DNA of 64,000 nucleotides from Pycnopodia helianthoides (GCA_032158295.1 CM063252.1:62001-126000); one strand, 5' to 3'. Shown: positions 10,300-21,936, counted from the first letter of the stretch. Notes: a model not told the origin generated them from the sequence alone. Numbers and translations: made by a program.

Positions 10300-12070
10300 A
10301 CGATAATATACATAAATATATATTTATAGCCACATAATCTACAATCAACTTGGAATACATGCATCTATTACTTGGCATCAAGTTTGATTATTAAAAGATG
10401 GCACGAACAGGTTTTTGAAACTGTTAACTTCAAGCAAGATGGATATTCATTGTTGATTGTACCAGGGGTGAAACAATCTATTTTTTTGAAATTAGTATTA
10501 CTATTAATATTATTATCTAATTATTGTTTTATTTTTGTTGGGGGGGGGGGAACTCAACCACTTGGTTGATGTTACAAAACATTACACACTTTGTTAAAGT
10601 TTTAAATATCGTCAGAGATCATAACTTATTCAGCAGTTAAAACTAATTTATTGGTAACTCATAGTAATAAGGCAGCAGTAGTATATTTCGTTTTTTTTTT
10701 TTGTCTGGGGGGGGGGAGAGTTTAACCATTCCAAACTTTAAAAAAATAAGAATAATAATAGTAATAAATCCATTCAACCAACCAGATTAACTTTTATCAA
10801 GCTTGCTTGGAAACAGTGAATAATAAAATATATTGTAGTCAAAGAATTTGTACTCGTTCTAATACACGTGTTTACTTCCATTTCCGAGTTAAAATAAAAC
10901 TAAAAATAAATAATAGCAACATTAATCAATTACTGTGAATTTGGATGCTTTCTAAGCATTTGTTAAATTTGACAATATTTTATCCCAAAACATTTTTCTC
11001 TAGGAATCATAGGTCTGGAATTAATTTAACGTTCATTGAGTTTACGAAACTTATAAATTATGATTAAATATTATTTTTTTCGAAGATGAATCTTCATTGT
11101 TTCCCGAAATCGAACCCTTTGTCATCAGCAATGTTTGTGCCGTTTTAATTGATTGGAACATGGTCGGCTAGAGTCTGGACTAACGTCAAGTTCTTGCGTA
11201 ACTGCAGCGCCTGACCTCGGTCGCGTTCTGAATTACGTTTTCTTGCCAATTACACAGAGTAGTTGTGTAAAACGGGTTATCTCGAAAACTCATGTATGAA
11301 ACTACATTACACTACATTTGGTATGCATAATTTCATTTCATACTTGCTGGACTACTAAATCTAAACAGCATACCTCTAACCAGTGACGTAGTCACATTGG
11401 GATGGGGTCAGGGGCGTTGTGTAGTTCAATTCATTCACGGAACAAGGAAGTAATCTGACATCGTTATGTAAATTGAATTGCCTGAATAGGATTCAGCTGC
11501 AGAGTACAGAAAACAAAGTGAAGTAGGTTCCCCATAGATATTGCACCCTGATTATGGAGATGTCTTAAAAATCAAAGCAATATTATGTACACAAACAGTG
11601 CAGTACCAATTAAGATCAATTTGGTTCATTGTCCTTGTTGGTACACTACAGAGCCTTCGACCTTTCAGTATCTTTCCTTGGCGAGCGGTAAGTTGTCTGT
11701 CGTTATGGGACTCGCATCCTAATTGACCTAAATAGTATTGCGTGTATGATTTCTGCACTTCCTTGTTTTTGGTTTTGTCTATTTTTGTATTTAAGAACTT
11801 TTCAACCCGGATCTGGCCCCAAGTCCCTAACCGTTCCTCATTAGATATTATCTAAGTGTAGTTGAAGGTCGTTCACACGGCAGCCTCTACACAGAGCCGT
11901 ATATTGAGGAAGTTGCGACAACTTGGATGCACTTTATTAAATACTAATGTGCCATGTCTCATTACTAACATGTTAACACACAGCTTTTTCTGTAAATCAA
12001 AGATTTTGAAGGTCCTGAGATTTATGGATTGTTGATAAATGGTTCAATAGTGTGCCGCTAAGGTTGTTGA
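10300..12070. other. AT-rich intergenic stretch, nothing identified
   Basis: Contains G homopolymers at 10541-10550 and about 10707-10716 next to A/T runs. No open frame resembles a known protein. It lies upstream of FReD locus 1, so it may contain distal regulatory sequence, but none is recognisable. Confidence 0.6.
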
Positions 12071-12197
12071 CTTTAACCAAGCCTTGATCAAGGCGTTGGA
12101 GTTCTGTCTTTATTTATTATTTTTTTCGTCACGCCGTGCTACCCGCCCGAGCTAGCTACATACAATTATAATTAATCTTTGCTCCGCGCAACCCGTG

Positions 12198-12198
<1 letters not shown>

Positions 12199-12257
<59 letters not shown>

Positions 12258-12595
12258 ACACAGAAGGGCATATGTGGGTCCTGACAACAATAGAACAATG
12301 GACCCCACAAGGTCATTTCAATAGGAACAATTGGGCCCCACAAGGGAATTCTTCAGAAAAGGGAATAATAGAACAACAATAGCAGTACCCCACAAACCGG
12401 ATCCGTAAGGATGTGTGTGTGTGTGTGTGTGTGTGTGTGGACACACAGAAGGGCATATGTGGGGTCCTGACAACAATGGAACAATGGACCCCACAAGGTC
12501 ATTTCAATAGGAACAATTGGGCCCCACAAGGAATTCTTCAGAAAAGGGAATAATAGAACAACAATAGCAGTACCCCACAAACCGGATCCGTAAGG

Positions 12596-12633
<38 letters not shown>

Positions 12634-12970
12634 ACACAGAAGGGCATATGTGGGGTCCTGACAACAATGGAACAATGGACCCCACAAGGTCATTTCAATA
12701 GGAACAATTGGCCCCACAAGGGAATTCTTCAGAAAAGGGAATAATAGAGCAACAATAGCAGTACCCCACAAACCGGATCCGTAAGGATGTGTGTGTGTGT
12801 GTGTGTGTGTGTGGACACACACAAGGGCATATGTGGGGTCCTGACAACAATGGAACAATGGACCCCACAAGGTCATTTCAATAGGAACAATTGGGCCCCA
12901 CAAGGGAATTCTTCAGAAAAGGGAATAATAGAGCAACAATAGCAGTACCCCACAAACCGGATCCGTAAGG

Positions 12971-13002
<32 letters not shown>
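12199..13002. repeat. tandem array of about 187-bp units, each led by a (GT)n tract
   Basis: Four full units start near 12199, 12411, 12597 and 12787, plus a GT tract at 12971. Each has a (GT)n tract of different length, followed by a nearly identical 150-bp body (CAGAAGGGCATATGTGGGGT ... ACCGGATCCGTAAGGATG). Bodies are almost identical, so the array is young or homogenised. Confidence 0.95.
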
Positions 13003-13003
<1 letters not shown>

Positions 13004-13145
13004 TTTGTAGTGACATTCAAACCGTGGACTTACAACAAAAGGGACAATAGGTCCACGTTTGCTATCACAAAGGAAAACAATGAGGTCCACGTTTGTCATG
13101 ACAAAGAGTTGAACAAAGGAGGGTCCACGATTGGAGGTCATTACA

Positions 13146-13150
<5 letters not shown>

Positions 13151-13189
<39 letters not shown>
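13151..13189. repeat. (GT)n microsatellite
   Basis: About 19 GT repeats in the same element, after a related but diverged body unit with GGTCCACGTTTG motifs. Confidence 0.95.
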
Positions 13190-13190
<1 letters not shown>

Positions 13191-13429
13191 AGCACTGCGG
13201 TATATGTGTGCGCCTGCTCTGTGTGTGTATCTCCCCGCATGCGGACAGTAATACGAGTCCGGATGACCTGCGCACAGTAGTAGTACAGGCATCGTACGGT
13301 GTGATGTGATACACGCATTATGCACATTACGTGCTGGTGTACAGTAAATAGGTTACGGTGGGTTTTATTTACGGCGTCTTTTTCGGAGTGAAAACTGCGA
13401 CTGCCCTGAGCAAGGCTAACTTTAACCAA

Positions 13430-14220
13430 ACACATTTTGTGAGAAATCAAAAAAGCTTGTACTCATTATAGTCAGTTTTATTTGGAATGCTTTCGTTTAT
13501 CATTAAGGTTCTCATTATTATGTCACGTGGATGGACAATTATTTTCAAAGATGTTTTGCTTCTCTGTGTGCGACAAACTTTTCTAAATTTCGCTCTTATT
13601 TTATATAATATTACATAGATTATACGTATTTTGTTTAAATGTTTTTATCGGCTACTGCCTTTAAAGTGTGTGTTAAAAAAAAACGAAATTGGTTTGCCTT
13701 ACATCGTAACATATCGAATATGCAAATGTTGGAATATATTCGCTTCTCTCAACCGCGTTCTGTAAATTAATTTCTGCAGCTGCCATTGTGTTTATAGTTT
13801 GGTCAAAATAGAAGCATATATTGTGCTGAATATAAACAATAATCTACTTCCTCATACTGGCTGGCATTCGTATACACGACATTGATTTGCCATTTGCATA
13901 CACTTCCTTATTAAAACCAATAGTATTCTGATCTTTAAAAAAAAATCTAAAATACATTGATAACAAGATCATTTGTGTCACATACTGTTTACCGTGGCAT
14001 CGAATGACACCTGTCGACCCTTCATCCCTGATCATGGCTTTGGTTATCATGAGCCTTTTAAACTCGATCAAAAATGACGACAGTGACACCCCATCGCATT
14101 CATGTAAACACTGACATGGCATCAATTACAAAGACAGTGACACAAAAAAATATACAAATGGCACATTCAACAGTCAGCGCAAAGGACGCAAATACATCGA
14201 TCGAGTAAATTGAATGAGCT
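13430..14220. other. AT-rich sequence, nothing identified
   Basis: No recognisable coding exon, RNA or repeat. The longest open stretch (minus, 14125-13844) has no family features. Confidence 0.55.
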
Positions 14221-14222
14221 CA

Positions 14223-14360
14223 TTAACAGCTGAGGGAAGACGATCTACCCGATTAATTAAATCGGTTCATTTTGAAACATTTCTCATCAAGTCACATGAG
14301 AAATGTTTCAAAATGACCCGATTTAATTAATCGGGTAGAGCGTCTTCCCTCAACTGTTAA
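14223..14360. mobile_element. 130-bp hairpin MITE with TTAA ends
   Basis: Two 65-bp arms (14223-14287 and 14296-14360) separated by an 8-bp loop and nearly perfectly complementary. Both ends carry TTAA, the target duplication of piggyBac and Kolobok families. If transcribed, it would fold to a 60-bp hairpin. Confidence 0.8.
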
Positions 14361-16200
14361 ACCTGTATTTGTTTGTGATAAAGGGAAACAAAGCCATGGG
14401 CACATTTAACTCTGTAGTGCTTTAGGTTGTCATTGTACTGAAGTTACATCTGAGATATGAGACTGTTTTGCTGTGTCTTACAGTTTACCTGTGTAATGGT
14501 TTCTGACTATAATCTACAAATACAAATTGTGGTATTTTTGTATCTTAAGTATTTTAAAACATCACATCACACACCAATGTTTTAGGCTTTAAACGAAAGA
14601 AAACCTTGCCAAGTTAAACTGCCATTTTTTTGGAAGGAACTAGATTAACAATTTGTGTTAAAGTACACATCTCAGCTGGCTGCTTTTCAAATGACTTGTT
14701 TAGTTAATTGACTACTCTCACGATTGGGATTGGTTGAACAGCCCCAACTCAAAGGACTTTTTAGCCAGTCATGCTCCCAACCAATAAGGAGTAGTGTGTA
14801 TTTGTAGCATAGAGATCAACACAACAATAATCGTTGTGTGTTTTGTTTTAACATGGGAAGTTCCACTTTGGAATGTATAACACGGTGTGCCCTCTGTCGT
14901 TGAGTTGTTTCTCGTTTGTCAATCGGCGACTTTATGTTTATAAGATAGGAACGTCTTGGATGAAGACTAAAGGTGGGTTTGACCATACTGTGTGGTTTAT
15001 TCGATTGAATCCGTCCCTTAATGCAGTCTTCTTTGGTAAAGATCTCAACAATTAAATGGTTCCAAGTAATCTCAAAATGAGGAATGATCATGGAATGACG
15101 GTCCTGCTACGTATTAACGGCTTCGGCAGTGGCTACGTCTGTATTGCTAAAAGAACCATCTTCAAGTTGTCACAGCAACCAACGGCTTTAGTCGTAGCGT
15201 CCTAACATTATCCGTTACTGTATGTGACTAATTACTGGGACTCCTCACTCCTACATTCCAGTCTGGCTCATACACGTCTCAAGTGTTCAACAATGTTACA
15301 AAGTTGCGCCCTCTAAAGTTATAGGCCACGCCCCAAATGTTTGATATTTATTCATAATCAGAGTCATTATGTTTTAATCAAGGATATGGGGCAACATAAA
15401 GTAGGTTACTTTTTATTTATACTTCTGGAGGAATTGTTAAGTATTTTATGTGAAAATTAAACATCGGGAACGATTATTAATGAATAGAAAATTAAGTGAA
15501 GCTATTGATGGGAAAGCATTTACAAGCAGACATTCCAAACACCACATTACATCACGTACTAAGTAATTACATGAAGGTTCGGTTTGTAAAACGGTTGATA
15601 TATTGTGATACTACTTCTCTCAATATTTATATTGTAAATTATAGATTTGTTTGATATTTATTTCTATTTGCCCAAACATAACAACCGTTTCATTTGGGGT
15701 CATGCATACTTTAAAGTATCATACTAATATTTATCTCCATGCATATTGTATACAAGCGTGGCAAACCTTCCCAGGAAGGGTGTACACACTTTCCGAACCT
15801 AGTCCAAACCTAATGTTAATCAACTATTGGCAATGAATGACTATCTAGCTAGAGGTGACGTGGGGCCAGGTGGATGGAAATAAAGACATGAATATTCATT
15901 TGTGTGTGGAGGCTCGTCCACACAGTCGTGTCCCTGATAGAAGAAAGATTACATTCGTACAACCCCACTAATAATTTGCTTCGATCCAACAAGCAAGGGA
16001 CACAAATTAAATGGTAATTACCTTGATCATAATAATACATTTTAAATCATTTGTTCAAGAAGTGCTTTGTTTTGGGTTCCCGGTGTTTTGGTAAGGAGCA
16101 ACCACCTTCTACCAACCATTATTGCCCCGCCCAAACTAAGGTCAATACCTGACTTTTTTAATTCCAGATAGTTCAGGCAAACTCAAGGCATTCCTTCTCA
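14361..16200. other. AT-rich intergenic stretch, nothing identified
   Basis: No exon with family resemblance and no RNA gene was found. Open stretches are short and unconvincing. Confidence 0.5.
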
Positions 16201-16203
16201 AGC

Positions 16204-16654
16204 TAGCCTTGATATCAAGGCTGTGTAGACAAGTAATCCGCCTAAAACCATAGAGCAAGGATACTAAAACATCAGCCGCCCGAATGCGATACAACCCCAG
16301 TCCCCCGACTCTTACCATGCACACACACAGCGCCTGTACACAGCCCCCCACACACACACCGCTATTGTCCACACACCGCTATCGCCCACAATCCTAGCCC
16401 GTGAGCCATCAGCTCACGGGCTAGGATTTTTATTGTGGGCGATAGCGGTGTGTGGAATAGCGGTGTGTGGGGACTGTGGAAACGAGCGTTTGTGTGCTTC
16501 TTTGGGTGAGAGCGTGGTGTGCTGTTCAAAGACAGTCGGTGGGACCGGAACAGGAGTTGCATTGCATTCGGGCATCGCATTCGTGCGGCTGTGGTTATTC
16601 ACATTTTTAGCTTTATAGTAAGCAAACTATTACACAGCCTTGCAATCAAGGCTA
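16204..16654. mobile_element. TAGCCTTGATATCAAGGC-family MITE, 451 bp
   Basis: Starts TAGCCTTGATATCAAGGCTG and ends CAGCCTTGCAATCAAGGCTA. Flanks are TTCTCAAGC (16195-16203) and TTCTAAAGC (16655-16663), a 9-bp duplication with one mismatch. The middle is a long hairpin (16346-16407 with 16411-16471) of CACACCGCTAT repeats. No coding sequence. Confidence 0.75.
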
Positions 16655-17112
16655 TTCTAAAGCAAACTTTCAAACATAATATTAATTTGATATCAATCAA
16701 CACTTCAATCAATTCTTTTTTCATTTGTCAACTGCCGTTCTTAAGAAACTTGGCAATTTCTTTTTAAGACATGTACGTTTTGTAATTTAATGAAAGCAAA
16801 TCAGCCTTCGTAACAGATGTTTTAATATGAAAAAAGACCTTTTCAGTTTTTCACTAACTATATCAAATATGTAAAAACAAATTAAAAAAGAAACCCATGA
16901 AAATACCCATTAAACCTTATTTTTTTTAAAAGAAGGAAGGAAATCAAAATCAAAAACGAAGTTATATTAAAGAAACATACGTGGGGCATTTCATTATCAA
17001 CCAAAAACATAATATAGTTCTCTGTCTAATGAATACAATATTGTTTACTTCATTGTTATTATGAATAACAAGGAAGAGATGATAACGTTCATAATAGTAT
17101 ACTGTTATACAT

Positions 17113-17346
17113 ATAGTATGGGGTTGAACAAAGGTTGTATCGTAAACTTTGGTGTGATCCCTGACTACACGGCAGTTAACGGTTGATGGCTTCTGACTGG
17201 CATCCGCGAACAAAGATATTGACAAAATAGGGAGACCGCCAACGTAGGGCTAGATAGCTCAGTTGGTAGAGCGCCGGTACGTTAATCCGGAGGTCGTTGG
17301 TTCAAATCCCGCTCTAGTCAATTTGTTTTGTTCAACCCCATACTAT
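17113..17346. mobile_element. tRNA-like cassette enclosed by a perfect 20-bp inverted repeat
   Basis: ATAGTATGGGGTTGAACAAA at 17113-17132 is exactly complementary to 17327-17346. The tRNA-like sequence sits against the right arm. This suggests a short non-autonomous element rather than a free tRNA gene. Confidence 0.55.
17248..17320 (+). tRNA. tRNA-like sequence, apparent anticodon GTT (Asn), probably a SINE or pseudogene
   Basis: A 73-nt cloverleaf can be drawn: a 7-bp acceptor (GGCTAGA/TCTAGTC, one G-T pair), D arm GCTC/GAGC, anticodon arm CCGG/CCGG with a T-T mismatch next to the loop, anticodon GTT at 17281-17283, and a TTCAAAT T-loop. Against function: position 33 is C instead of T, the T stem has a mismatch, and it is embedded in an inverted repeat. 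A-box and B-box promoter words are preserved (TAGCTCAGTTGG; GGTTCAAATCC). Confidence 0.45.
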
Positions 17347-17590
17347 TTGAAATTTACCCAGTCAGTTTCCCTTGTGGTTCATTACTTGACATTTTATACA
17401 TATAGACAAATTTTGCGCGTGATAAAGATCTTAGTTCTTGATTTAAACTAAGTAAAATACATTTTGTAGATCCATTTAATGCACCAGAAAACCTTTATTC
17501 CAGCTGATCCGTGAAGATCTCGTGAATTGATTCTAGCATATTTTGAAACCTGGAAAAAAAATATGTATTAAGTTTGTCTGGTTGTTTTAG

Positions 17591-17781
17591 TTCTGTGTTA
17601 TGGATGCAGAGCGTGTGTCATCACTGGTCACCAAGAGGACGCCGCCGTAGCCGAGGTAGGAGAGACTGCCACGCTGACGTGTCAAACTGACTTAGACATT
17701 ACCGACTGTGGATTCGACAAGTGTATAATTCATTGGTATCTGAAGATTAACAACAATTTTGAAACCTCTGAATCCTTATAA
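17591..17781 (+). pseudogene. Ig V-like domain exon, N-terminal half (broken)
   Basis: After a TTTTAG acceptor, the frame (phase 1) reads CVITGHQEDAAVAEVGETAT, then LTCQTD, then CIIHWYLKINNN. This is the B-strand cysteine and C-strand W of an Ig V-set domain, with an extra cysteine pair between. It runs into TAA at 17779-17781, where a repeat fragment begins. The other half of the fold resumes at 18064. The neighbouring FReD genes are on the other strand, so this is a separate gene remnant. Confidence 0.55.
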
Positions 17782-18063
17782 ATAGACCAACATGTCTCAC
17801 TCACACTCGTCAGTCTCCTGACGATGACTAGAGCAAGCTAGTCGAAACGTTGAGACCAAAAGAACTCACTCCACGGGAGTGCAGTTAATTACGAGAAATC
17901 CCCACTATCCACAAAGATAAAGTAGTAGTCCAGGCCGATTGCCTACCTCCCGCCCAGGTATTAGTTAATAAGCAGGGAAGTTCTTTTCAGAACTGAGAAG
18001 TTTCCCGAATTCCGAAAATCCACTCGGTAGATAGTAGAAAAAACAGCAAGACAAGTTCTCTAA
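17782..18063 (+). mobile_element. repeat fragment inside the Ig exon, Penelope-like candidate
   Basis: Related pieces lie at about 37190-37340 and, inverted, 56865-57110. It contains a conserved hairpin (GACTAG-AGCAAG-CTAGTC followed by GAAACGTTGAGAC) and the shared words GCAGTTAATTACGAGAA and GTAGTAGTCCAGGCCGAT. It splits the Ig-like exon. The element family is inferred only from the hammerhead-like motif, and no reverse transcriptase is nearby. Confidence 0.45.
17813..17856 (+). ncRNA. hammerhead-ribozyme-like motif
   Basis: Stem I GTCTC pairs with GAGAC. The core CTGACGA fits CUGANGA. Stem II is GACTAG/CTAGTC with loop AGCAAG. Then come GAAA and a self-complementary ACGT before the GTT where cleavage would fall. 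One extra T sits between the core and stem II, which weakens the match. Such short-stem-III hammerheads are known in Penelope-like elements and act as dimers. A second copy (57080-57110, inverted) has a damaged core. Confidence 0.35.
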
Positions 18064-18309
18064 AGAGACAAATATACACATGGTGTTACCGCAAACCGAA
18101 TATACAACAAGTTTGAAGCTATTTCGTCTTGTGCAACTGTTACTACTGGGTATCAAGACAGATATTCAGTAGCCTTTGTCTCTGGCTGGTCTTTGACGAT
18201 TACAAGAGTCCAGCCAAGTGATCTGAAACAATATCAATGGGGTCTTATCTCTTATAAAACAAAACTCTGGTCTTATTCTCTCCCTGTGACCCTCATCATA
18301 CCATCATAA
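18064..18309 (+). pseudogene. Ig V-like domain exon, C-terminal half, with 3' end
   Basis: Open from 18064 to TAA at 18307: GVTANRIYNKFEAISS, then RYSVAFVSGWSLTITRVQPS, DLKQYQWG and SLPVTLIIPS. This is the D-E-F-G strand pattern of a V-set domain (W-L-I, D..Y.C). The F-strand cysteine is W here (TGG), whereas the 37-kb copy keeps TGT. AATAAA follows at 18340, so this was the last exon of a gene. Together with 17591-17781 it would make one domain. The repeat insertion and the lost cysteine argue that this copy is dead. Confidence 0.55.
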
Positions 18310-19440
18310 TCAATGTCAGTGTCCAGCTGCCTCATCGTCCAATAAAATGCTACGTTCCAGTGTGAAAGTCGTATTTGAAAAAAAAAAAAAAAAAAAATCG
18401 TGAGCAATTTAATGTGCAAAAAAAAAAAAAATATGTAGACAAAAAAAAAAGCGAGGAGTTTTGTATCGTTTTGTTGTGTTTTCAATTTAATAGGAATGTT
18501 AAATGCTGCATGGGAACGGGAAAACATGTGTCTGGGGTAAATCTAGAAAAAAAAACTGTAACACTAGTTTCATGTTTTTTTTGTTTGTTTGTTTGTCAGG
18601 AGTCATGTGATTGCTTACGACCTTCTTTTACTAGAACAACAATTTCTCTATGTGCCTGGAAGAAGGGCGTAGAGTCTTATATGCCATTCTCCCGGGCACA
18701 CGACGCATGTAGAACCAAAACGTATATCTCTATTTGTATTGGAAGTACGGTCACCTTTTGTACTTTAAAGTTTATCTACTGATGTTAAACAATACTAGAC
18801 TGTGATTGAATGGACACGTCTATATTCCGATGTTGTATGTTTCCTTTGATGACGATGACTCTGGGGCTGACCAAAGTTTCACACATATTCCAGATATTGT
18901 CTTCCCAGGTAGTACACTCTGAAGATTCTGACAATTACTGGCAGCCCATTATAATGGTGTTTATAGTTACTGTACATTGAGTTATAAGATGGACATGTTC
19001 TTGTCAATTATAAGGAAGTAAACGCCCAACTAATGAGGAACGAACACACTCGAATATATACACAGAACACTCATAAGAGGAACTATATTGGATTGTTTCG
19101 TTATTTTACTCACAAAAATTGTAACTTATTATGAGCGCTACAGAATAGAATCTACTAAAGTTAGTTTTTTAAGATAAGATAACTATTTATCTGAGCAAAT
19201 TTTCACTATTCTTAAGACAAATGTTTCAATTTTTCCCAGGAATAAAAGAGTATAAGAAGTTAGAACAGTTTGAAATAAAATAGTGATGTGTTGTAGTATT
19301 GATATATTACTAGCTACAATTAAAAATAAAATATTAATGAAAATAAAAGTAAATAAATGCTGCCATTGCTTTTCATCCATATCAGGAAACAATTTACCAC
19401 GTTTACATATAATCGTCATGTATCATCGATTTTCTTTGAA
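18310..19440. other. A-rich tracts and possible further Ig remnant
   Basis: Long A runs at 18380-18440. Around 18800-19030 the plus strand reads NGVYSYCTLSYKMDMF after one frameshift, a pattern like Ig F and G strands, but too short and broken to call. Sequence to about 18650 is shared with 37600-37890. Confidence 0.35.
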
Positions 19441-20798
19441 TGAATAAATTCAGTGTTTTGAGCGATTCTGTAATAAGTTAAAAGGAAGGATGTTAAGGTT
19501 TGTCAATTTTAAGAATTTATAAACATGGATCTGGCCCAAAAGTCAAAATCATTCGCCCCTGAAAAGAACTTAAATTCAAGTGTTTTCCCAATCAGACAAA
19601 ACAATATAGCGACAATATTTTCAAACATGTACAGTATACGCTCTATAATTATAAAATGCTCTATTTTCTGAGTCTTCAGCGATATTTTCTGATATTAAAT
19701 ACCCTTTACAATCCAAAAATAGTCAGACTTATTCTATACCTGCCATTTTGAGATGTCATTATACGATAAACATTTAAGTCTAAGTAGTAAATTAGTAAAA
19801 CAAATATGAAAATTATGGTGTTGAGCAATTAAACATTTATCATTTTAAAGTAAATTTGTAGACAGCTCGAAAAAGGAAAACATACAATCTTGTATAATTA
19901 TTACCGAAAACTTGATATTTTGTATCGAATTTTGATAAAGGGAAGGGAGAACATGTTATTATTATACCAATAATCGCCGTGGTGTAACTGCGCTACTCTC
20001 ATTGTTGTCTGCAGTAGAGAACTGATTGATACTAAGCCAGCTTATTGCATCGCCTGAAGCAAACAGGTTAGGTAGCTTTTCTTGTTAGACTTGCATCCGA
20101 GTTGACCTAAATATTGAATAAAATTTCAGCAAGCTGTCTGCTCGTGCATTTCCTTGTTGGTTGTTACTTTCAATTTGCACGTATTATAATTTACAAACCT
20201 GGATCTGGCACAAGCCAAAGTCAATTATCGTCTGACATTTATCGTCTGTATAATTATATACACAGATCAACGAACAAAGAAGCAGAAGTAACAACAAGTA
20301 ATCAGTTAAAACAAAAGCAAATTACAATGTAGCTAAGGAGGATCACCAAGAGATACTGCAACAGAAATGGAACACATGATAAAAACAGGGCTGCTGCAAA
20401 CTGTTCACCAACCCAAATGACCTATGTAAACATCAAGGCACGTAAATGGCCTGAGGTTATTTTGCAATTGTAATAAGTGTACAAATATCCGGTATATTCT
20501 GTCTTTTATCGCTCGAAAAATTAATATTCATGTTAAATAAAAAATAATAATTCCTGTTCGAAGAAACTGTAAATAGTTCTTCTACACGGATCGAAAAATA
20601 TCCACATGATGATCTGACATAGTGTCTGGTTGATACGTACTTTCTATACGGAAGATGTTAAATATTTAAGGTTTCTTATAAATTATTTCAAAACTATTTT
20701 TCTGTTCAATCAACATGAGAACATTTCATCACTTGAGTTTATCCTGTTTCAGTGCAGGAATAGAAAAACCGCCTACAGTGGCCAAGGATTATAAACAC

Positions 20799-20804
20799 TT
20801 TATT
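20799..20804 (-). terminator. poly(A) signal of FReD locus 2
   Basis: AATAAA on the minus strand about 130 bp past the stop codon. The same hexamer lies at the matching place in locus 3. Confidence 0.6.
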
Positions 20805-20934
20805 ACGATAACGTCGATCAAAATAATCTATGGTGGGTTTGAGGCTATTTTCAAGTGGAAGGTAATTATCTCGAGGATTGGTACTGGTATGACTTTACTT
20901 AATGAGCGGCAACATAGTGAGTGGTTTGGTGTTA

Positions 20935-21188
20935 TTATTGCGGAGTGGGTCGTATTTTCATCTCGGTGGTTTTGAGTGAGTAATACCACCCCTTCCAGTG
21001 ATACCACATAACTCCCCGAGCACTTTCAGTCGTGGTCCTACGGAGATACTCCCCGTTAAGATTAGAAAAGCCGCAGCCATTGTACCACCAGGCGCCGAGG
21101 TGTAACTGGACACACTTCCCGCCCCATGCATCGTTGTCTCGGTCTTTAGTAGTGAACTGATGGTTATTGTTGTAGATCAGCGAGTCAT
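20935..21188 (-). CDS. FReD locus 2, last exon (FReD C-terminal part)
   Basis: 254 bp, phase 1 in, ending in TAA at 20937-20935. It encodes [19 protein letters not shown], the second conserved cysteine pair (GKCVQL and YNGCGFSN), GAWWY, SNLNG, and the final [22 protein letters not shown] is the calcium-binding loop of FReDs, and the C-x12-C pair flanks the ligand pocket. The acceptor is TCGCAG. The split Asp codon is completed correctly by the G ending the previous exon. Length and ending are typical for the family. Confidence 0.92.
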
Positions 21189-21439
21189 CTGCGACAAAGA
21201 AAGATACTTTAATTTTAAAGGACGCGCAAGAAAAACAAAACCTTTTTAATTTGTGATTTTATTCTTATTTTTTTTATGAAGCAAATTGTAGTGTTGAAAT
21301 ACTATTCTTAGTTTAATTTTCAACGGTAACAAAATACTTTCGAAACAACTTGGAAACAAATGGATTTAATGAATTGTCTTCGCAACTTATGACTTCTTTG
21401 AGTATGAAACTTATTTTTCTCTTGTTAAAGGTAGGGTAA

Positions 21440-21690
21440 TATAATAATAATAATATTCGGTTTTTATATAGCGCTTTTTACACCATGTCTCAAAGCGCTT
21501 CCAACATTATCACCCTGATCACTGGGCCATTTTATTCCTGAAACCGTCTCAGCTCCCTGGGGAGTATACAGCCTGTGCTGCCAAATATGTAGCGCAGTAA
21601 GCTAAATCAATCACAAGAACCATCTCTGCCCTGACAGGTACCCATTTACCCCAGGGTGGAGAGAAGCAATTATAGTAAAGTGTCCAGCTG
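21440..21690. repeat. dispersed TATATAGCGCTTTTTACACC repeat, copy A
   Basis: (AAT)n followed by TTTTTATATAGCGC and a conserved roughly 200-bp tail (CTCCCTGGGGAGTATACAGC). The same unit is at 54890-55135. It resembles short interspersed elements common in marine animals, but I cannot name the family. Confidence 0.6.
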
Positions 21691-21936
21691 AAACGTTCAC
21701 ATTTTACTTTCATTGTACAATTCCTTACAATTGCTTATAAAACTGCACTGCATTGACAATCTATGTCCCTACCTTTAAGCCCAACAAATTAACATTAAAC
21801 TTGTATTTATCTCGAAAACAGTGTGTTTAATCACTGCCCAATATGTACCATCGAGGGCAGCGTCACTGCTTTGAATTCATTACCATGAACAAACAAGACC
21901 GATTAGAAACCGATTAGATATTTAAAAAAAACTGCC

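Larger units (their letters stand above)
12079..13418. mobile_element. TAGCCTTGATCAAGGC-family element, 1.34 kb, 9-bp target duplication
   Basis: Begins AAGCCTTGATCAAGGCG and ends GCAAGGCTA, the inverted terminus. It is flanked by ACTTTAACC at 12070-12078 and 13419-13427, a perfect 9-bp direct repeat. The inside is almost entirely a GT-rich tandem array. It shares its left 90 bp, including CTACCCGCCCGAGCTA, with the element at 28366. Mutator-like or Merlin elements make duplications of this size. No transposase is seen. Confidence 0.75.

Noticed and set aside
12152..13450. ORFs with long HTHT or CVCV runs
   Set aside because: Translations of (GT)n tracts and array bodies on both strands.
17248..17320. 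Functional nuclear tRNA-Asn gene
   Set aside because: C at position 33, mismatches in the anticodon and T stems, and placement inside an inverted repeat make a SINE or pseudogene likelier.
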